Origin: Cryobacterium sinapicolor
GTDB lineage: Bacteria > Actinomycetota > Actinomycetes > Actinomycetales > Microbacteriaceae
Direction: 5' to 3'
NCBI RefSeq assembly: GCF_004403465.1
Contig: NZ_SOGQ01000024.1
Coordinates: 1 to 43,788 of the forward strand
Length of the DNA stretch: 43,788 nt
Positions 33,748 to 43,652 of this stretch are shown here, piece after piece. Made by a program: the position numbers and the translations under genes. Within the stretch, counting starts at the first letter, position 1. Each line of letters begins with the position of its first letter. The notes beneath the pieces are model-generated. The model saw nothing but the letters and a program-made list of their open reading frames with translations, did not search any database and had not been told where the DNA came from.

Positions 33748-33777
33748 ACGTTACGGGACGAAGGGGGGTCAGTGCAA
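33748..33777 (-). promoter_or_regulatory. Probable rplJL promoter
   Basis: On the minus strand TTGCAC (33772-33777) and TAACGT (33748-33753) are 18 nt apart, placing the start near 33741, upstream of the leader hairpins. Confidence 0.6.
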
Positions 33778-33821
33778 ATCGACATCCGCGCACCCCGACA
33801 CCCCGCGCCGCCCCGCGCCTT

Positions 33822-33908
33822 GAACGAATTCGACGGAGATTTTGGCTGAAACGACCGATTTGGGTCTCAAAACCGGGTTCTCGGGCAAAATCTCCGTCGA
33901 ATTCGCAC
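33822..33908. repeat. 87-bp inverted-repeat element, copy 3
   Basis: The left arm (33822-33844) and right arm (33886-33908) match the other copies; only the last three bases of the right arm diverge. The core (33845-33885) is again 41 nt but has little sequence in common with the other cores. It lies just upstream of the rplJ promoter and 33 nt past the stop of the response-regulator remnant. Confidence 0.92.
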
Positions 33909-33940
33909 GGCGAACACAGGTGAACGGGCACCCGGGGACA

Positions 33941-34190
33941 TCAGGCGAGCGAGAGGGAGACGCGGAAGCAGGTGGAGCCCGGGCGGCCGTCGTCGACCTT
34001 CTTGCGCAGATGGGAGATATAGATCTCGACCACGGAGGACTTGCCGCCGAAGTCGGAGCTTCACACCGGTCCAGGATCTGCGCCGTGCTGAGCACCCGCC
34101 GGGGATTCCGCCTCAGGAAGCGCAGCAGCTCGAATTCCGTGGCGGTCAGATCATCAGCACGATCGTGCCGGACACGGTCTCCCCCAGATG
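33941..34190 (-). pseudogene. Remnant of an OmpR-type response regulator
   Basis: The minus strand encodes only the C-terminal DNA-binding domain. DLTATEFELLRFLRRNPRRV and LSTAQILDRC match the winged-helix of OmpR/PhoB regulators, then the frame breaks near 34070. In the next frame DFGGKSSVVEIYISHLRKKV and DDGRPGSTCFRVSLSLA complete the domain to a stop at 33941-33943. No receiver domain or start is found upstream. The missing N-terminal half and the frameshift together indicate decay. The partner kinase is not in the window. Confidence 0.75.
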
Positions 34191-34273
34191 AGCCGTGGCA
34201 TCGGCAGGAACCAAGGCGTGGGCGGCGGGCCTGCCCTGCGAGCCGCGGCCCGGCGAACAGGCACAATGGAACA

Positions 34274-34954
34274 GTGACGAACCAGATGCTCTCCCTGTTC
34301 GACGAGGAGCATCCGTCGCCCGCTGATGCCTTGCCGGTGACGCCGGTCGCCGCGTCGCATCTTCGGCGCGTCGTCGCCGATTCCACCAACCGGGTGGCCT
34401 GGCTGCGGGCCCGCGCCCAGGGGATCACGGCCACGGATGTCGCCAAACTCGCCACACCCCGATCGCTGCAGACCGCCGTGTACGACAAGCTCAACGGCAG
34501 CAGCTTCAGCGGCAACAGCTTCACGGACCACGGGCGCGCCCGGGAACCGGAGATCGCGGCCTGGGTGCTCGGCCGCTACGGCATCGAGCCCAGCACCGCC
34601 CTCTTCCACGCGGCCGACCACCGGCGGCACCTGGCCACCCCCGACGGCGTCGGCACCGGCTCCGGCTCCGGCGGCCTCGAACTGGCGGAGATCAAGACGA
34701 CGAGCAAGGCGTGGCGCAGCATCCCGCGCTCGTACCTGCGTCAGGTGTGGTGGCAGCAGTACGTGCTCGGCGCCGAGCGCACCCTTCTGGTCTGGGAGCA
34801 ACACACGAATTTCGTGCCGGTCAATGTCGAACCGGAGTGCCGGTGGATCGAACGGGACGAAGACCAGATCGCGATCCTGGTGGGGTACGCCAACAACCTG
34901 ATCGCCCTGCTCAACCAGCAGACCACCTCGGGCCCCCCGCCCGTGCACGCCTGA
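34274..34954 (+). CDS. YqaJ-type viral recombinase family exonuclease
   Basis: A 226-residue protein of the lambda-exonuclease/YqaJ (PD-(D/E)XK) superfamily. GITATDVAKLA, FTDHGRAREPEIAAWV, HLATPDGVG and ELAEIKTTSKAW supply the acidic and E-x-K catalytic residues of the nuclease fold. The C-terminal QVWWQQYVLGAERTLLVWE is typical of YqaJ domains. GTG start at 34274; CACAAT lies 6 nt upstream and no RBS is seen, so it may be leaderless. There are no phage genes around it and no single-strand-annealing partner. A role in DNA repair is inferred from the family only. Confidence 0.83.
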   Translation: MTNQMLSLFDEEHPSPADALPVTPVAASHLRRVVADSTNRVAWLRARAQGITATDVAKLATPRSLQTAVYDKLNGSSFSGNSFTDHGRAREPEIAAWVLGRYGIEPSTALFHAADHRRHLATPDGVGTGSGSGGLELAEIKTTSKAWRSIPRSYLRQVWWQQYVLGAERTLLVWEQHTNFVPVNVEPECRWIERDEDQIAILVGYANNLIALLNQQTTSGPPPVHA

Positions 34955-35385
34955 CCGCGTCTCGCGGTCATGCCCGCGCCGGGACCGCCCGCGGGAAAGC
35001 CGCATGCCGGGTGTCGCAGGCGGCTTTCCCCTCGGCGTCGCGCCACGGCTGATCGAGCGAATTCGTGCCGCTTCGGGTGCGGTACGACTGCTGGGGATGA
35101 GCCTGGCCGAATGCTGAGTACTGGCTCGGCGGGGCTGACCCGAACCCAAGAGGGACCGCACGCGGGGAGATCAGGGACTTCTCACACGCATCGGGGTCGG
35201 TCCCCCTTTATGTGGACAGACTATGCGCCCGACACCCCATCCGACCAGACCGCACCGACACCGGATTCGACCTGCGGTACCCCCAAATCGAGGCACACGG
35301 GCCGGGTCCCGAAAGTGTCCCGGCAGTGTCCCGGCCGGGTCCCGGCAGTGTCCCGGCGACGCGGAACCCGCGAGAGAATAGGCAG
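34955..35385. other. Intergenic region after the exonuclease gene
   Basis: No gene is recognised. GGGAAAGCCGC/GCGGCTTTCCC (34993-35003 and 35020-35030) is a perfect hairpin and probable terminator for the exonuclease gene. At 35313-35357 the word gtcccgg(c)agtgtcccgg recurs as short direct repeats. GAGAAT (35374-35379) is a possible -10 for the next gene. Confidence 0.5.
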
Positions 35386-36399
35386 ATGGGAAACGCCGAG
35401 AAACAGCCACCGACCATGCGCGCCCTCGTGATCGACCGTCCCGGCCCGGCGGACGAGCTGCACCTGGCCGAGGTCGACGCCCCGATCGCGGTCTTCGATG
35501 AGCTCCTGGTGCGGGTCGTCGCCGCCGGAGTCAACCCGATCGACGCCAAGACCAGGGCCGGCGGGGGCGTCACGAAGGCCATCCCCGCCTACCCGGCCGT
35601 GCTCGGCCTCGACTTCAGCGGCATCGTGGTCAGCGCGCCCTACGAGGCGTTCCCGCTGCAGCCCGGCGACGAGGTCTTCGGCATCGCCCGCGTGCCTCGC
35701 ACCCCCGGCAGCTACGCCGAGCTGCTGACCGTTTCCAGCCTGAACGTCACCCGCAAACCCGCGCGGCTCAGCCACGTGGAGGCGGCCGCCGTGCCGGTGG
35801 CCGCCCTCACCGCGTGGGGCATGGTCGTGGACCTGGCCGCGGCCGCCCCGGGGCAACGGATGCTCATCCACGCCGGCAGCGGCGGGGTCGGCCACTTCGC
35901 CGTGCAGTTCGCCAAGGCCTTCGGCGCCCACGTGACCGCCACCGGGTCGACCCGCAACCTCGATTTCCTGCGGGAGCTCGGCGCCGACGAGGTCATCGAC
36001 CATACCCAGACCCGGTTCGAAGATGTTCTCTCCGGGCTGGACGCGGTGATCGACCTGGTCGGAAATGTGCACGACGACACCGGCACCCGGTCGCTCGGTG
36101 TGCTGCGCCCCGGCGGAATCCTGGTGAACGCACCGACCGGAAGCTGGCCGACCATGGCGGCGGAGGCGGCGGCGGCGGGCATCCGTGCCACCGGCTTCAA
36201 GGTGGCGCCGTCCGGGCACACCCTCGACTTCATCACCGAGCTGATCGACGACGGCGCCGTGCGGGTGCACGTAGACCGGGTGTTCCCGCTGGCCGAGGGC
36301 GCGGCGGCGCACCGCCTGATCGAGGAGGGGCACACGCGCGGGAAGATCGTGCTGCGGGTGACGGATGATCCGGCCGACGCTGCCGGGGTTCGCTCGTGA
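35386..36399 (+). CDS. Quinone oxidoreductase-like medium-chain dehydrogenase/reductase
   Basis: A 337-residue NADP(H)-dependent enzyme of the zinc-free MDR class. The GroES-like N-domain (about 1-130) has GVNPIDAKTRAG and PAVLGLDFSGIVV. The Rossmann domain has IHAGSGGVGHFAVQFAKAFG, the nucleotide-binding loop. Zinc-ligand cysteines of alcohol dehydrogenases are absent. The start is at 35386, with another ATG at 35416 as a fair alternative. No strong RBS was found. It overlaps the photolyase gene by 4 nt (GTGA), so the pair is co-translated. The substrate is unknown. Confidence 0.86.
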   Translation: MGNAEKQPPTMRALVIDRPGPADELHLAEVDAPIAVFDELLVRVVAAGVNPIDAKTRAGGGVTKAIPAYPAVLGLDFSGIVVSAPYEAFPLQPGDEVFGIARVPRTPGSYAELLTVSSLNVTRKPARLSHVEAAAVPVAALTAWGMVVDLAAAAPGQRMLIHAGSGGVGHFAVQFAKAFGAHVTATGSTRNLDFLRELGADEVIDHTQTRFEDVLSGLDAVIDLVGNVHDDTGTRSLGVLRPGGILVNAPTGSWPTMAAEAAAAGIRATGFKVAPSGHTLDFITELIDDGAVRVHVDRVFPLAEGAAAHRLIEEGHTRGKIVLRVTDDPADAAGVRS

Positions 36400-37850
36400 G
36401 CGGCGACGGGCCGTCCCTCGTCTGGTTCCGCGACGACCTGCGCCTCGCGGACAACCCAGCCCTCACGGCCGCGCTCGAGCGTGGCAAGCCGATCGTGGCG
36501 GTGTACGTGCTGGACGAGGAGTCCGCCGGGATCCGGCCGCTCGGCGGCGCGGCCCGGTGGTGGCTTCACGGGAGCCTGACTGCCCTGGCCGACTCGCTGG
36601 AGCGCCTCGGCGGCCGGCTGACCCTGCGCCGGGGGCCGGCCGAGGACGTGGTCATCGGGCTGGCGGCATCCGTCGGCGCCGACGCCGTTTTCTGGAACCG
36701 CCGCTACGGCGCCGCCGAACGCGAGGTGGACACCCGGATCAAGTCGGTCCTCGCCGCGACCGGAGCGGACGCCCGCAGCTTCGCCGGCTCGCTCCTCCAC
36801 GAACCGTGGACGATCCAGACCGGCCAGGGCGGCACCTACTCGGTGTTCACCCCGTTCTGGCGGGCGTGCACGGCCGGCCCGCCGCCGCGCGCACCCTTCC
36901 CCGCGCCCGATGCGATCCCCGGCTTCCCCGGTGAGGTCCCCACCGACCTGCTCGACGACTGGGGTCTCCTGCCGACCCGGCCCGACTGGGCGGCCGGGCT
37001 GCGGTCCGCCTGGCAGCCCGGCGAGGCCTCCGCCCACCGCCTGCTCGAGATCTTCCTGACCGAGTCCCTCGCCCGGTACGGCGACGAGCGCGACGAGCCG
37101 GCGCAGGCGGTCACCTCGCGGCTCTCGCCGCACCTGCGCTGGGGCGAGATCAGTCCGTTCCAGATCTGGCAGGCCACCGAGCGGGCCCGGATCGGGTTGA
37201 CCGGCCGCGCCCAGGCCAGTGCGACCCGGTTCCTCACCGAGGTCGGCTGGCGGGAGTTCAGCTACCACGTGCTGTTCAACAACCCCACCCTGGCCACCGT
37301 CAACCTGCGGCCCGAGTTCGACGCGTTCCCCTGGCCGCGGCTCGACAAGCGGGTGCTCGAGGCCTGGCAGCAGGGCCGCACCGGGATCGCGCTCGTCGAC
37401 GCCGGCATGCGCGAACTGTGGCGCACCGGCAGCATGCACAATCGCGTGCGCATGGTGACGGCGTCGTTCCTGATCAAGAACCTGCTGATCGACTGGCGGC
37501 TCGGCGAGCAGTGGTTCTGGGACACCCTCGTCGACGCCGACGCCGCCAGCAACCCGTTCGGCTGGCAGTGGGTGGCCGGTTCCGGAGCCGACGCGGCCCC
37601 CTATTTCCGGGTCTTCAACCCGGAGCTGCAGGCGAAGAAGTTCGATCCCCACGCGGAGTACATCCGTCAGAACGTGCCCGAATACGGCACGGATGCCTAC
37701 CCGGCCCCGATCGTCGACCTCGGCGAGACGAGACGGGCGGCCCTCGCCGCCTACGAGCAGATCAAGGGGATGAAGGAGCAGTCGATCGCGGCCCGCGCGG
37801 CCGGGGTGGCGGCGTACGGCACCGCTGCCGACGCCGGCACGCACGCCTAG
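36396..37850 (+). CDS. phrB: Deoxyribodipyrimidine photolyase
   Basis: A 484-residue flavoprotein that repairs UV-induced pyrimidine dimers with blue light. The N-terminal antenna domain begins SLVWFRDDLRLADNPALTAA. The FAD-binding C-terminal domain shows LSPHLRWGEISPFQIW, FLTEVGWREFSYHVL, NRVRMVTASFLIKNLLIDWR and NPFGWQWVAGSGADAAPYF. These are the class I CPD photolyase landmarks, with the Trp-rich electron path present. Start is GTG within the stop of the preceding gene. The product acts on cellular DNA in the cytoplasm. Confidence 0.95.
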   Translation: MSGDGPSLVWFRDDLRLADNPALTAALERGKPIVAVYVLDEESAGIRPLGGAARWWLHGSLTALADSLERLGGRLTLRRGPAEDVVIGLAASVGADAVFWNRRYGAAEREVDTRIKSVLAATGADARSFAGSLLHEPWTIQTGQGGTYSVFTPFWRACTAGPPPRAPFPAPDAIPGFPGEVPTDLLDDWGLLPTRPDWAAGLRSAWQPGEASAHRLLEIFLTESLARYGDERDEPAQAVTSRLSPHLRWGEISPFQIWQATERARIGLTGRAQASATRFLTEVGWREFSYHVLFNNPTLATVNLRPEFDAFPWPRLDKRVLEAWQQGRTGIALVDAGMRELWRTGSMHNRVRMVTASFLIKNLLIDWRLGEQWFWDTLVDADAASNPFGWQWVAGSGADAAPYFRVFNPELQAKKFDPHAEYIRQNVPEYGTDAYPAPIVDLGETRRAALAAYEQIKGMKEQSIAARAAGVAAYGTAADAGTHA

Positions 37851-37853
37851 GCG

Positions 37854-37882
37854 GGCCCGGGCAGGCTTCGGCACCGGGGCCC
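37854..37882. terminator. Bidirectional hairpin between phrB and GNAT genes
   Basis: GGGCCCGG and CCGGGGCCC are inverted around about 13 nt, in the 34-nt gap between two convergent genes. There is no T-run. Confidence 0.55.
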
Positions 37883-37884
37883 GT

Positions 37885-38412
37885 CTACAGCGCCCGCTCC
37901 AGCACGAAGTCGTCTTCGTACCGTTCGCCCACCTGGAAGCGCTTCTCGCCGACCGTGACGAACCCGTTCTTCTCGTAGAAGCGGATGGCCCGAGCGTTCT
38001 CCTGGTTCACGCCCAGCCAGCTGCCGGCCGCACCGCGTGCCCGGGCGGCGTCCAGGGTCGCGGTCATCAGGGCCGCCGCCACCCCGCGGCCGTGCGTCTC
38101 GGCGCGCAGGTAGCATTTGCTCAGCTCCGCCGTGGGACGGATCGTGGCGGCCGCCCGCGCGTCGTCGTCGGCCGGCTCGGCGAACACGAGCATCGTGTAG
38201 CCGAACATGACCCCCGCTTCTTCAGCCACGAGGATCAGCCGGTCCGGGTCGGCCAGGTAGGCCTCGAAATTGCCCTCCGCGAGCACGTCACGCAGGAACG
38301 CGGCGATGGACTCGGCCGAGGTGTGCGGCGGGCACGCCAGCGCGAAGGTGGCGGCGGCCAGCTCGGCCAGCGCCGCGGCATCCGTCGCCGTCGCCGTGCG
38401 GATGTCGATCAT
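37885..38412 (-). CDS. GNAT-family N-acetyltransferase
   Basis: A 175-residue acetyl-CoA dependent transferase of unknown substrate. Motif A is seen as LRAETHGRGVAAALMTATL (the R/Q-x-x-G-x-A pyrophosphate loop). Motif B is ENARAIRFYEKNGFVTVGE. The C-terminus (GERYEDDFVLERAL) is the usual final strand. TAGGCT lies 6 nt before the ATG with no RBS, so it is probably leaderless. Confidence 0.88.
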   Translation of the reverse strand: MIDIRTATATDAAALAELAAATFALACPPHTSAESIAAFLRDVLAEGNFEAYLADPDRLILVAEEAGVMFGYTMLVFAEPADDDARAAATIRPTAELSKCYLRAETHGRGVAAALMTATLDAARARGAAGSWLGVNQENARAIRFYEKNGFVTVGEKRFQVGERYEDDFVLERAL

Positions 38413-38451
38413 CGCCCCAGCCTAGCGACGCCCGCGGGCCCCACCACCCCA

Positions 38452-38512
38452 CGCGAATGCGGGCGAATCGTCGGTATGGGACGGCCATAGCGACGATTCG
38501 CCCGCATTCGCG
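38452..38512. repeat. 22-bp perfect inverted repeat with self-complementary loop
   Basis: CGCGAATGCGGGCGAATCGT plus CG (38452-38473) is exactly complementary to 38491-38512. The 17-nt loop contains TATGG/CCATA, so the stem can extend to about 27 bp. It lies between the GNAT start and the end of aceB. It may be the aceB terminator, though it is longer than needed and lacks a T-run. Confidence 0.85.
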
Positions 38513-38535
38513 ACCGGGCTGGGGCGACCGACGAG

Positions 38536-40218
<1,683 letters not shown>

Positions 40219-40343
40219 GGGCTGAGCTCCTTCGGAAGTTGAGTGGGGAGTGCTGCTGGACCGGCGCCGCCTGGAGCGGCGCCATCGCCTGCCTGATTCC
40301 CACTCTGGGCCCGGGACCCCCGCCACACCGCGGCCTAGGTAAC

Positions 40344-40380
40344 AGAAGAACGGCAGTTCTTCTACCCACGAGAAGTTCTT
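40344..40380. promoter_or_regulatory. Candidate operator between aceB and the RamB-like gene
   Basis: AGAAGAAC-ggca-GTTCTTCT (40344-40363) is a perfect 8-bp inverted repeat with a 4-nt spacer. A further AGTTCTT half-site occurs at 40374-40380 within AGAAGTTCTT (40371-40380). It lies in the 186-nt divergent gap where a RamB-type protein would act. The word differs from the TTTGCAAA-containing site reported for C. glutamicum RamB. Confidence 0.6.
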
Positions 40381-40404
40381 CCCGGAGTGTGTGAGCATGG
40401 GGGC

Positions 40405-41895
40405 ATGGTCACCGTCGATCCCGCCCTCCGCTCCTCCCTGTCCGCGGCGCCTCCCGAGGAGGCAGGGCTCGATGCGCTCACCCTGGGGCGGCGCATCCGT
40501 GAATTGCGCACAAACCGGCGGATGACCCTCGACACCCTCGCGGCCGCCATCGACCGGGCACCCTCGCAGGTGTCGATGATCGAGAATGGTAAACGGGAGC
40601 CACGGCTGTCGATGCTGCGCACCATCGCGACCGCGCTCGGCACCACGGTCGACGACCTGCTGAAAACGGATGCCCCGTCCGCGCGGGCGGGGCTGGAGAT
40701 CGCCGTCGAACGGGCACAGCGGGGTCCCGTCTTCACCGCCCTCGGACTGCCGCATATCCGCGTTGGCCGGGGGACGAGCGACGAAACCCTGCAGACGCTG
40801 CTCAGCCTGCACAGCGAGATCCTGCGCCTGCACCGGGAGCGCGCGGCAACCCCGGAGGAGGCCCGGCGGGCGAACGTGGAGCTCCGGGCCACCATGCGAG
40901 CCCGGGACAACCACTTCCCCGAACTCGAAGCGGAGGCGCAGCGGCTGCTCGCCGCGGTCGGCCACACCGGCGGGCCGGTCTCGCACCAGGTGGTCGCCGA
41001 CATGGCCACCCACCTCGGCTACTCGCTGCACTACGTGGGCGACCTACCGAACTCGACCCGCTCGGTGACCGACAAGCGAAACCGGCGAATCTACCTGCCC
41101 ACCGAGCAGTCGGCGTCCCGCGACTCCCGCTCCCCCATCCTGCAGGCGTTCGCCACCCTGCTCTGCGAGCACGAGGAGCCCGGAAACTATGCGGAATTTC
41201 TGTCCCAGCGGGTCGAGACCAACTATCTGACGGCGGCCATCCTGCTGCCCGAGAAAGACACCGTGAAGCTGCTCACCGAGGCGAAGAATCTGCGCCGCAT
41301 CTCGATGGAGGACCTGCGGGACGCGTTCGCGGTGTCCTATGAGACGGCCGCGCACCGGTTCACCAACCTCGCCACCGCGCGGCTGGACATCCCGGTTCAC
41401 TTCATGAAGGTGCACGAGTCCGGCACCATCATCAAGGCGTACGAGAACGATGCGGTGCGCTTCCCGAGCGACGCCCTCGGCGCGATCGAGGGCACGACGG
41501 TGTGCCGCAGCTGGACCGCGCGCACCGTCTTCCATGTCGCCGACCGGTTCAGCCCCTGGTACCAGTACACCGACACCCCCAGCGGAACCTTCTGGTGCAC
41601 CTCGCGGATCGAGAAGGCCAAGGAGGGCGACTACTCGGTCAGCGTCGGGGTGCCGTTCTCGCATGTGAAGTGGTTCCGCGGCCGTGAGACCACCCACCGC
41701 GCCGTGTCCCGGTGCCCCGACGAATCGTGCTGCCGGCGCGCGCCGGACGAGCTCTCGGAGCGGTGGTCCGGGCAGTCCTGGCCGGCCGCACGCACGCCCA
41801 CCAGCCTGCTCGCCGCCCTGCCCACGGGCACCTTCCCCGGCGTCGACCAGACCGAGGTGTTCCAGTTCCTGGAGTCGCACGCGCCGGCGAGCTGA
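40405..41895 (+). CDS. RamB-like transcriptional regulator of acetate/glyoxylate metabolism (ScfR/XRE family)
   Basis: A 496-residue regulator. The N-terminal HTH (about 27-86) is LGRRIRELRTNRRMTLDTLA and PSQVSMIENGKREPRLSML. A long central region of the IrrE/ImmA-like type follows (LQAFATLLCEHEEPGNYAEF); it lacks the HExxH metal motif, so it is probably not a protease. The C-terminal short-chain fatty acyl regulator domain includes ATARLDIPVHFMKVHESG and a Cys-rich CPDESCCRR. ATG 40405 is preferred, with a GTG at 40387 as alternative. Its place beside malate synthase fits RamB-type control of the glyoxylate cycle. Confidence 0.88.
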   Translation: MVTVDPALRSSLSAAPPEEAGLDALTLGRRIRELRTNRRMTLDTLAAAIDRAPSQVSMIENGKREPRLSMLRTIATALGTTVDDLLKTDAPSARAGLEIAVERAQRGPVFTALGLPHIRVGRGTSDETLQTLLSLHSEILRLHRERAATPEEARRANVELRATMRARDNHFPELEAEAQRLLAAVGHTGGPVSHQVVADMATHLGYSLHYVGDLPNSTRSVTDKRNRRIYLPTEQSASRDSRSPILQAFATLLCEHEEPGNYAEFLSQRVETNYLTAAILLPEKDTVKLLTEAKNLRRISMEDLRDAFAVSYETAAHRFTNLATARLDIPVHFMKVHESGTIIKAYENDAVRFPSDALGAIEGTTVCRSWTARTVFHVADRFSPWYQYTDTPSGTFWCTSRIEKAKEGDYSVSVGVPFSHVKWFRGRETTHRAVSRCPDESCCRRAPDELSERWSGQSWPAARTPTSLLAALPTGTFPGVDQTEVFQFLESHAPAS

Positions 41896-41979
41896 GGGTG
41901 CGCCGCCAGGATGAGCGGAGGCAGGCGGCGGCTGGCATGATGAACGGGTAGCAGCGCCGCCGCGAACAAAGGACGATCC

Positions 41980-43410
41980 GTGGGCACGACCATTTTCGAG
42001 CGGGCCCGACCCGCCGCATCCGTCATCGCGGGCGCTCTCGCCGACACGCGTTCCGCGCCGTTCTGGCTGGACGACGTGTCGCCGCAGACCGTCTACCCGC
42101 GCCTCACGGCCGACCTCGACTGTGATCTCGCCATCGTCGGCGGCGGCTACCTCGGCCTCTGGACCGCCGTGCTCGCCATGCAGCAGAACCCGGGTGCCCG
42201 CGTGGTGCTGCTCGAGGCGCGCACCATCGGCTGGGCCGCGTCGGGCCGTAACGGCGGCTTCTGCGAGGCCAGCCTGACCCACGGCGAGGAGAACGGCCGA
42301 CGCCGCTGGCCGAAGGAGATCGATCGGCTCACCGAGCTGGGCCTCGAGAACCTCGACGAGATCGAGCGGGCCGTCGCCGAGCTCGGCCTGGACTGCGACT
42401 TCGAGCGCACCGGCGCCATCGACCTGGCCATCGAGGAGCACCAGGTCGACTGGCTGCGCGAGGAACCGACCGGCACCGACAGCGTGTTCCTGGATGCCGC
42501 GGACCTGCGCGCCGAGGTCGGCTCACCGACCTACCTGGCCGGCATCTGGCACCAGCGCAGCAACGCGCTCGTGCACCCAGGCAAGCTCGCCACCGAACTC
42601 GCCCGGGTGGCCACCGAAATCGGCGTCGAGATCTTCGAGCACACCCCGGTGAGGAACCTGGACACGCACGGGCTCTCACCGGCGCAGGGCACCCGGCTCC
42701 GCACCGAGTCTGGGGTGGTGCGCGCGCAGAAGACGGCGCTGGCGACCAACGTGTTCCCCTCGCTGCTGGCCCGCAACCGGCTATCCACGGTGCCGGTCTA
42801 CGACTATGTGCTGATGACCGAGCCGCTGTCGCCCGATCAGCTCGCCGCCATCGGCTGGAAGAACCGGCAGGGCCTGAGCGACCTGGCCAACCAGTTCCAT
42901 TACTACCGACTGAGTGCCGACAACCGCATCCTGTTCGGCGGCTACGACGCGATCTACCACTATGGCTCCCGGGTGCGGAGTGGCTACGAGAACCGGCCGG
43001 AGAGCTTCCAGCGGTTGGCCAGCCACTTCTTCACCACGTTCCCGCAGTTGGCAGGGCTGCGATTCAGCCACCAGTGGGCCGGCGCCATCGACACGTCGAC
43101 GCAGTTCTGCGCGTTCTTCGGCACGGCCCGCGGCAGGCGGATCAGCTACGCGGCCGGGTTCACCGGCCTCGGCGTGGCCGCGACCCACTTCGGGGCGCAG
43201 GTCATGCTCGACCAGTTGGCGGGGCGCACGACCGAGCGCACCCAGCTGGAGATGGTGCGCGGGCGGCCGCTCCCCTTCCCGCCGGAGCCCCTCGCGTCGA
43301 TGGGCATCCAGACCACGCGCTGGTCACTCGACCGCGCCGACCACAACCGTGGTCGCCGCAACGTCATCCTGAAGACGCTCGACGCGCTGGGCCTCGGCTT
43401 CGACTCCTAG
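41980..43410 (+). CDS. FAD-dependent amine/amino-acid oxidoreductase (PuuB/DAO family)
   Basis: A 476-residue flavoenzyme. The GTG start has AAAGGA about 7 nt upstream. The Rossmann dinucleotide motif is CDLAIVGGGYLGLWTAVLA (about 48-66), followed by VVLLEARTIGWAASGRNGGF, the GWGASGRNGG-type block of the DAO/gamma-glutamylputrescine oxidase group. The C-terminal part has HYYRLSADNRILFGGYDAIY and FTGLGVAATHFGAQVMLDQL, closing the FAD site. There are no polyamine-pathway neighbours here, so the substrate stays open. Confidence 0.88.
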   Translation: MGTTIFERARPAASVIAGALADTRSAPFWLDDVSPQTVYPRLTADLDCDLAIVGGGYLGLWTAVLAMQQNPGARVVLLEARTIGWAASGRNGGFCEASLTHGEENGRRRWPKEIDRLTELGLENLDEIERAVAELGLDCDFERTGAIDLAIEEHQVDWLREEPTGTDSVFLDAADLRAEVGSPTYLAGIWHQRSNALVHPGKLATELARVATEIGVEIFEHTPVRNLDTHGLSPAQGTRLRTESGVVRAQKTALATNVFPSLLARNRLSTVPVYDYVLMTEPLSPDQLAAIGWKNRQGLSDLANQFHYYRLSADNRILFGGYDAIYHYGSRVRSGYENRPESFQRLASHFFTTFPQLAGLRFSHQWAGAIDTSTQFCAFFGTARGRRISYAAGFTGLGVAATHFGAQVMLDQLAGRTTERTQLEMVRGRPLPFPPEPLASMGIQTTRWSLDRADHNRGRRNVILKTLDALGLGFDS

Positions 43411-43447
43411 TCCCCGCACGGCCCGCCGGGGTTCCGGGCCGCGGCCC

Positions 43448-43534
43448 GAACGAATTCGACGGAGATTCTGCCCAACACGAGCCTGAACCGGCCGGGAAAG
43501 CGCTCTCTTCCCAAAATCTCCGTCGAATTCGTTG
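43448..43534. repeat. 87-bp inverted-repeat element, copy 4
   Basis: Arms at 43448-43470 and 43512-43534 enclose a 41-nt core. The left arm has one C in the T-run (GATTCTG) and the final right-arm base is G, not C. The core contains AAGCGCTCTCT as in copy 2. It lies between two convergent genes. Confidence 0.92.
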
Positions 43535-43569
43535 GGCAGGGGCAGGGGCAGGGGCAGGGGCAGGGGCAG
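43534..43569. repeat. Six GGGCAG hexamers
   Basis: Six tandem GGGCAG units start at the right edge of the 87-bp element. Downstream, acggatgccgcggc occurs twice (near 43600 and 43633). Confidence 0.85.
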
Positions 43570-43652
43570 GCGCGCCGCCGCATCCGTCGGTCCGAGGCAA
43601 CGGATGCCGCGGCAGCCGGCACCCGGACGGGTGACGGATGCCGCGGCGCGGC

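Noticed and set aside
35712..37874. 720-codon frame opposite the MDR and photolyase genes
   Set aside because: It is antisense to two well-supported genes and has shadow-like composition.
40405..41895. ImmA/IrrE protease of a toxin-antitoxin or phage system
   Set aside because: The HExxH motif is missing, and the fatty-acyl regulator C-terminus with aceB beside it fits a RamB-like regulator.
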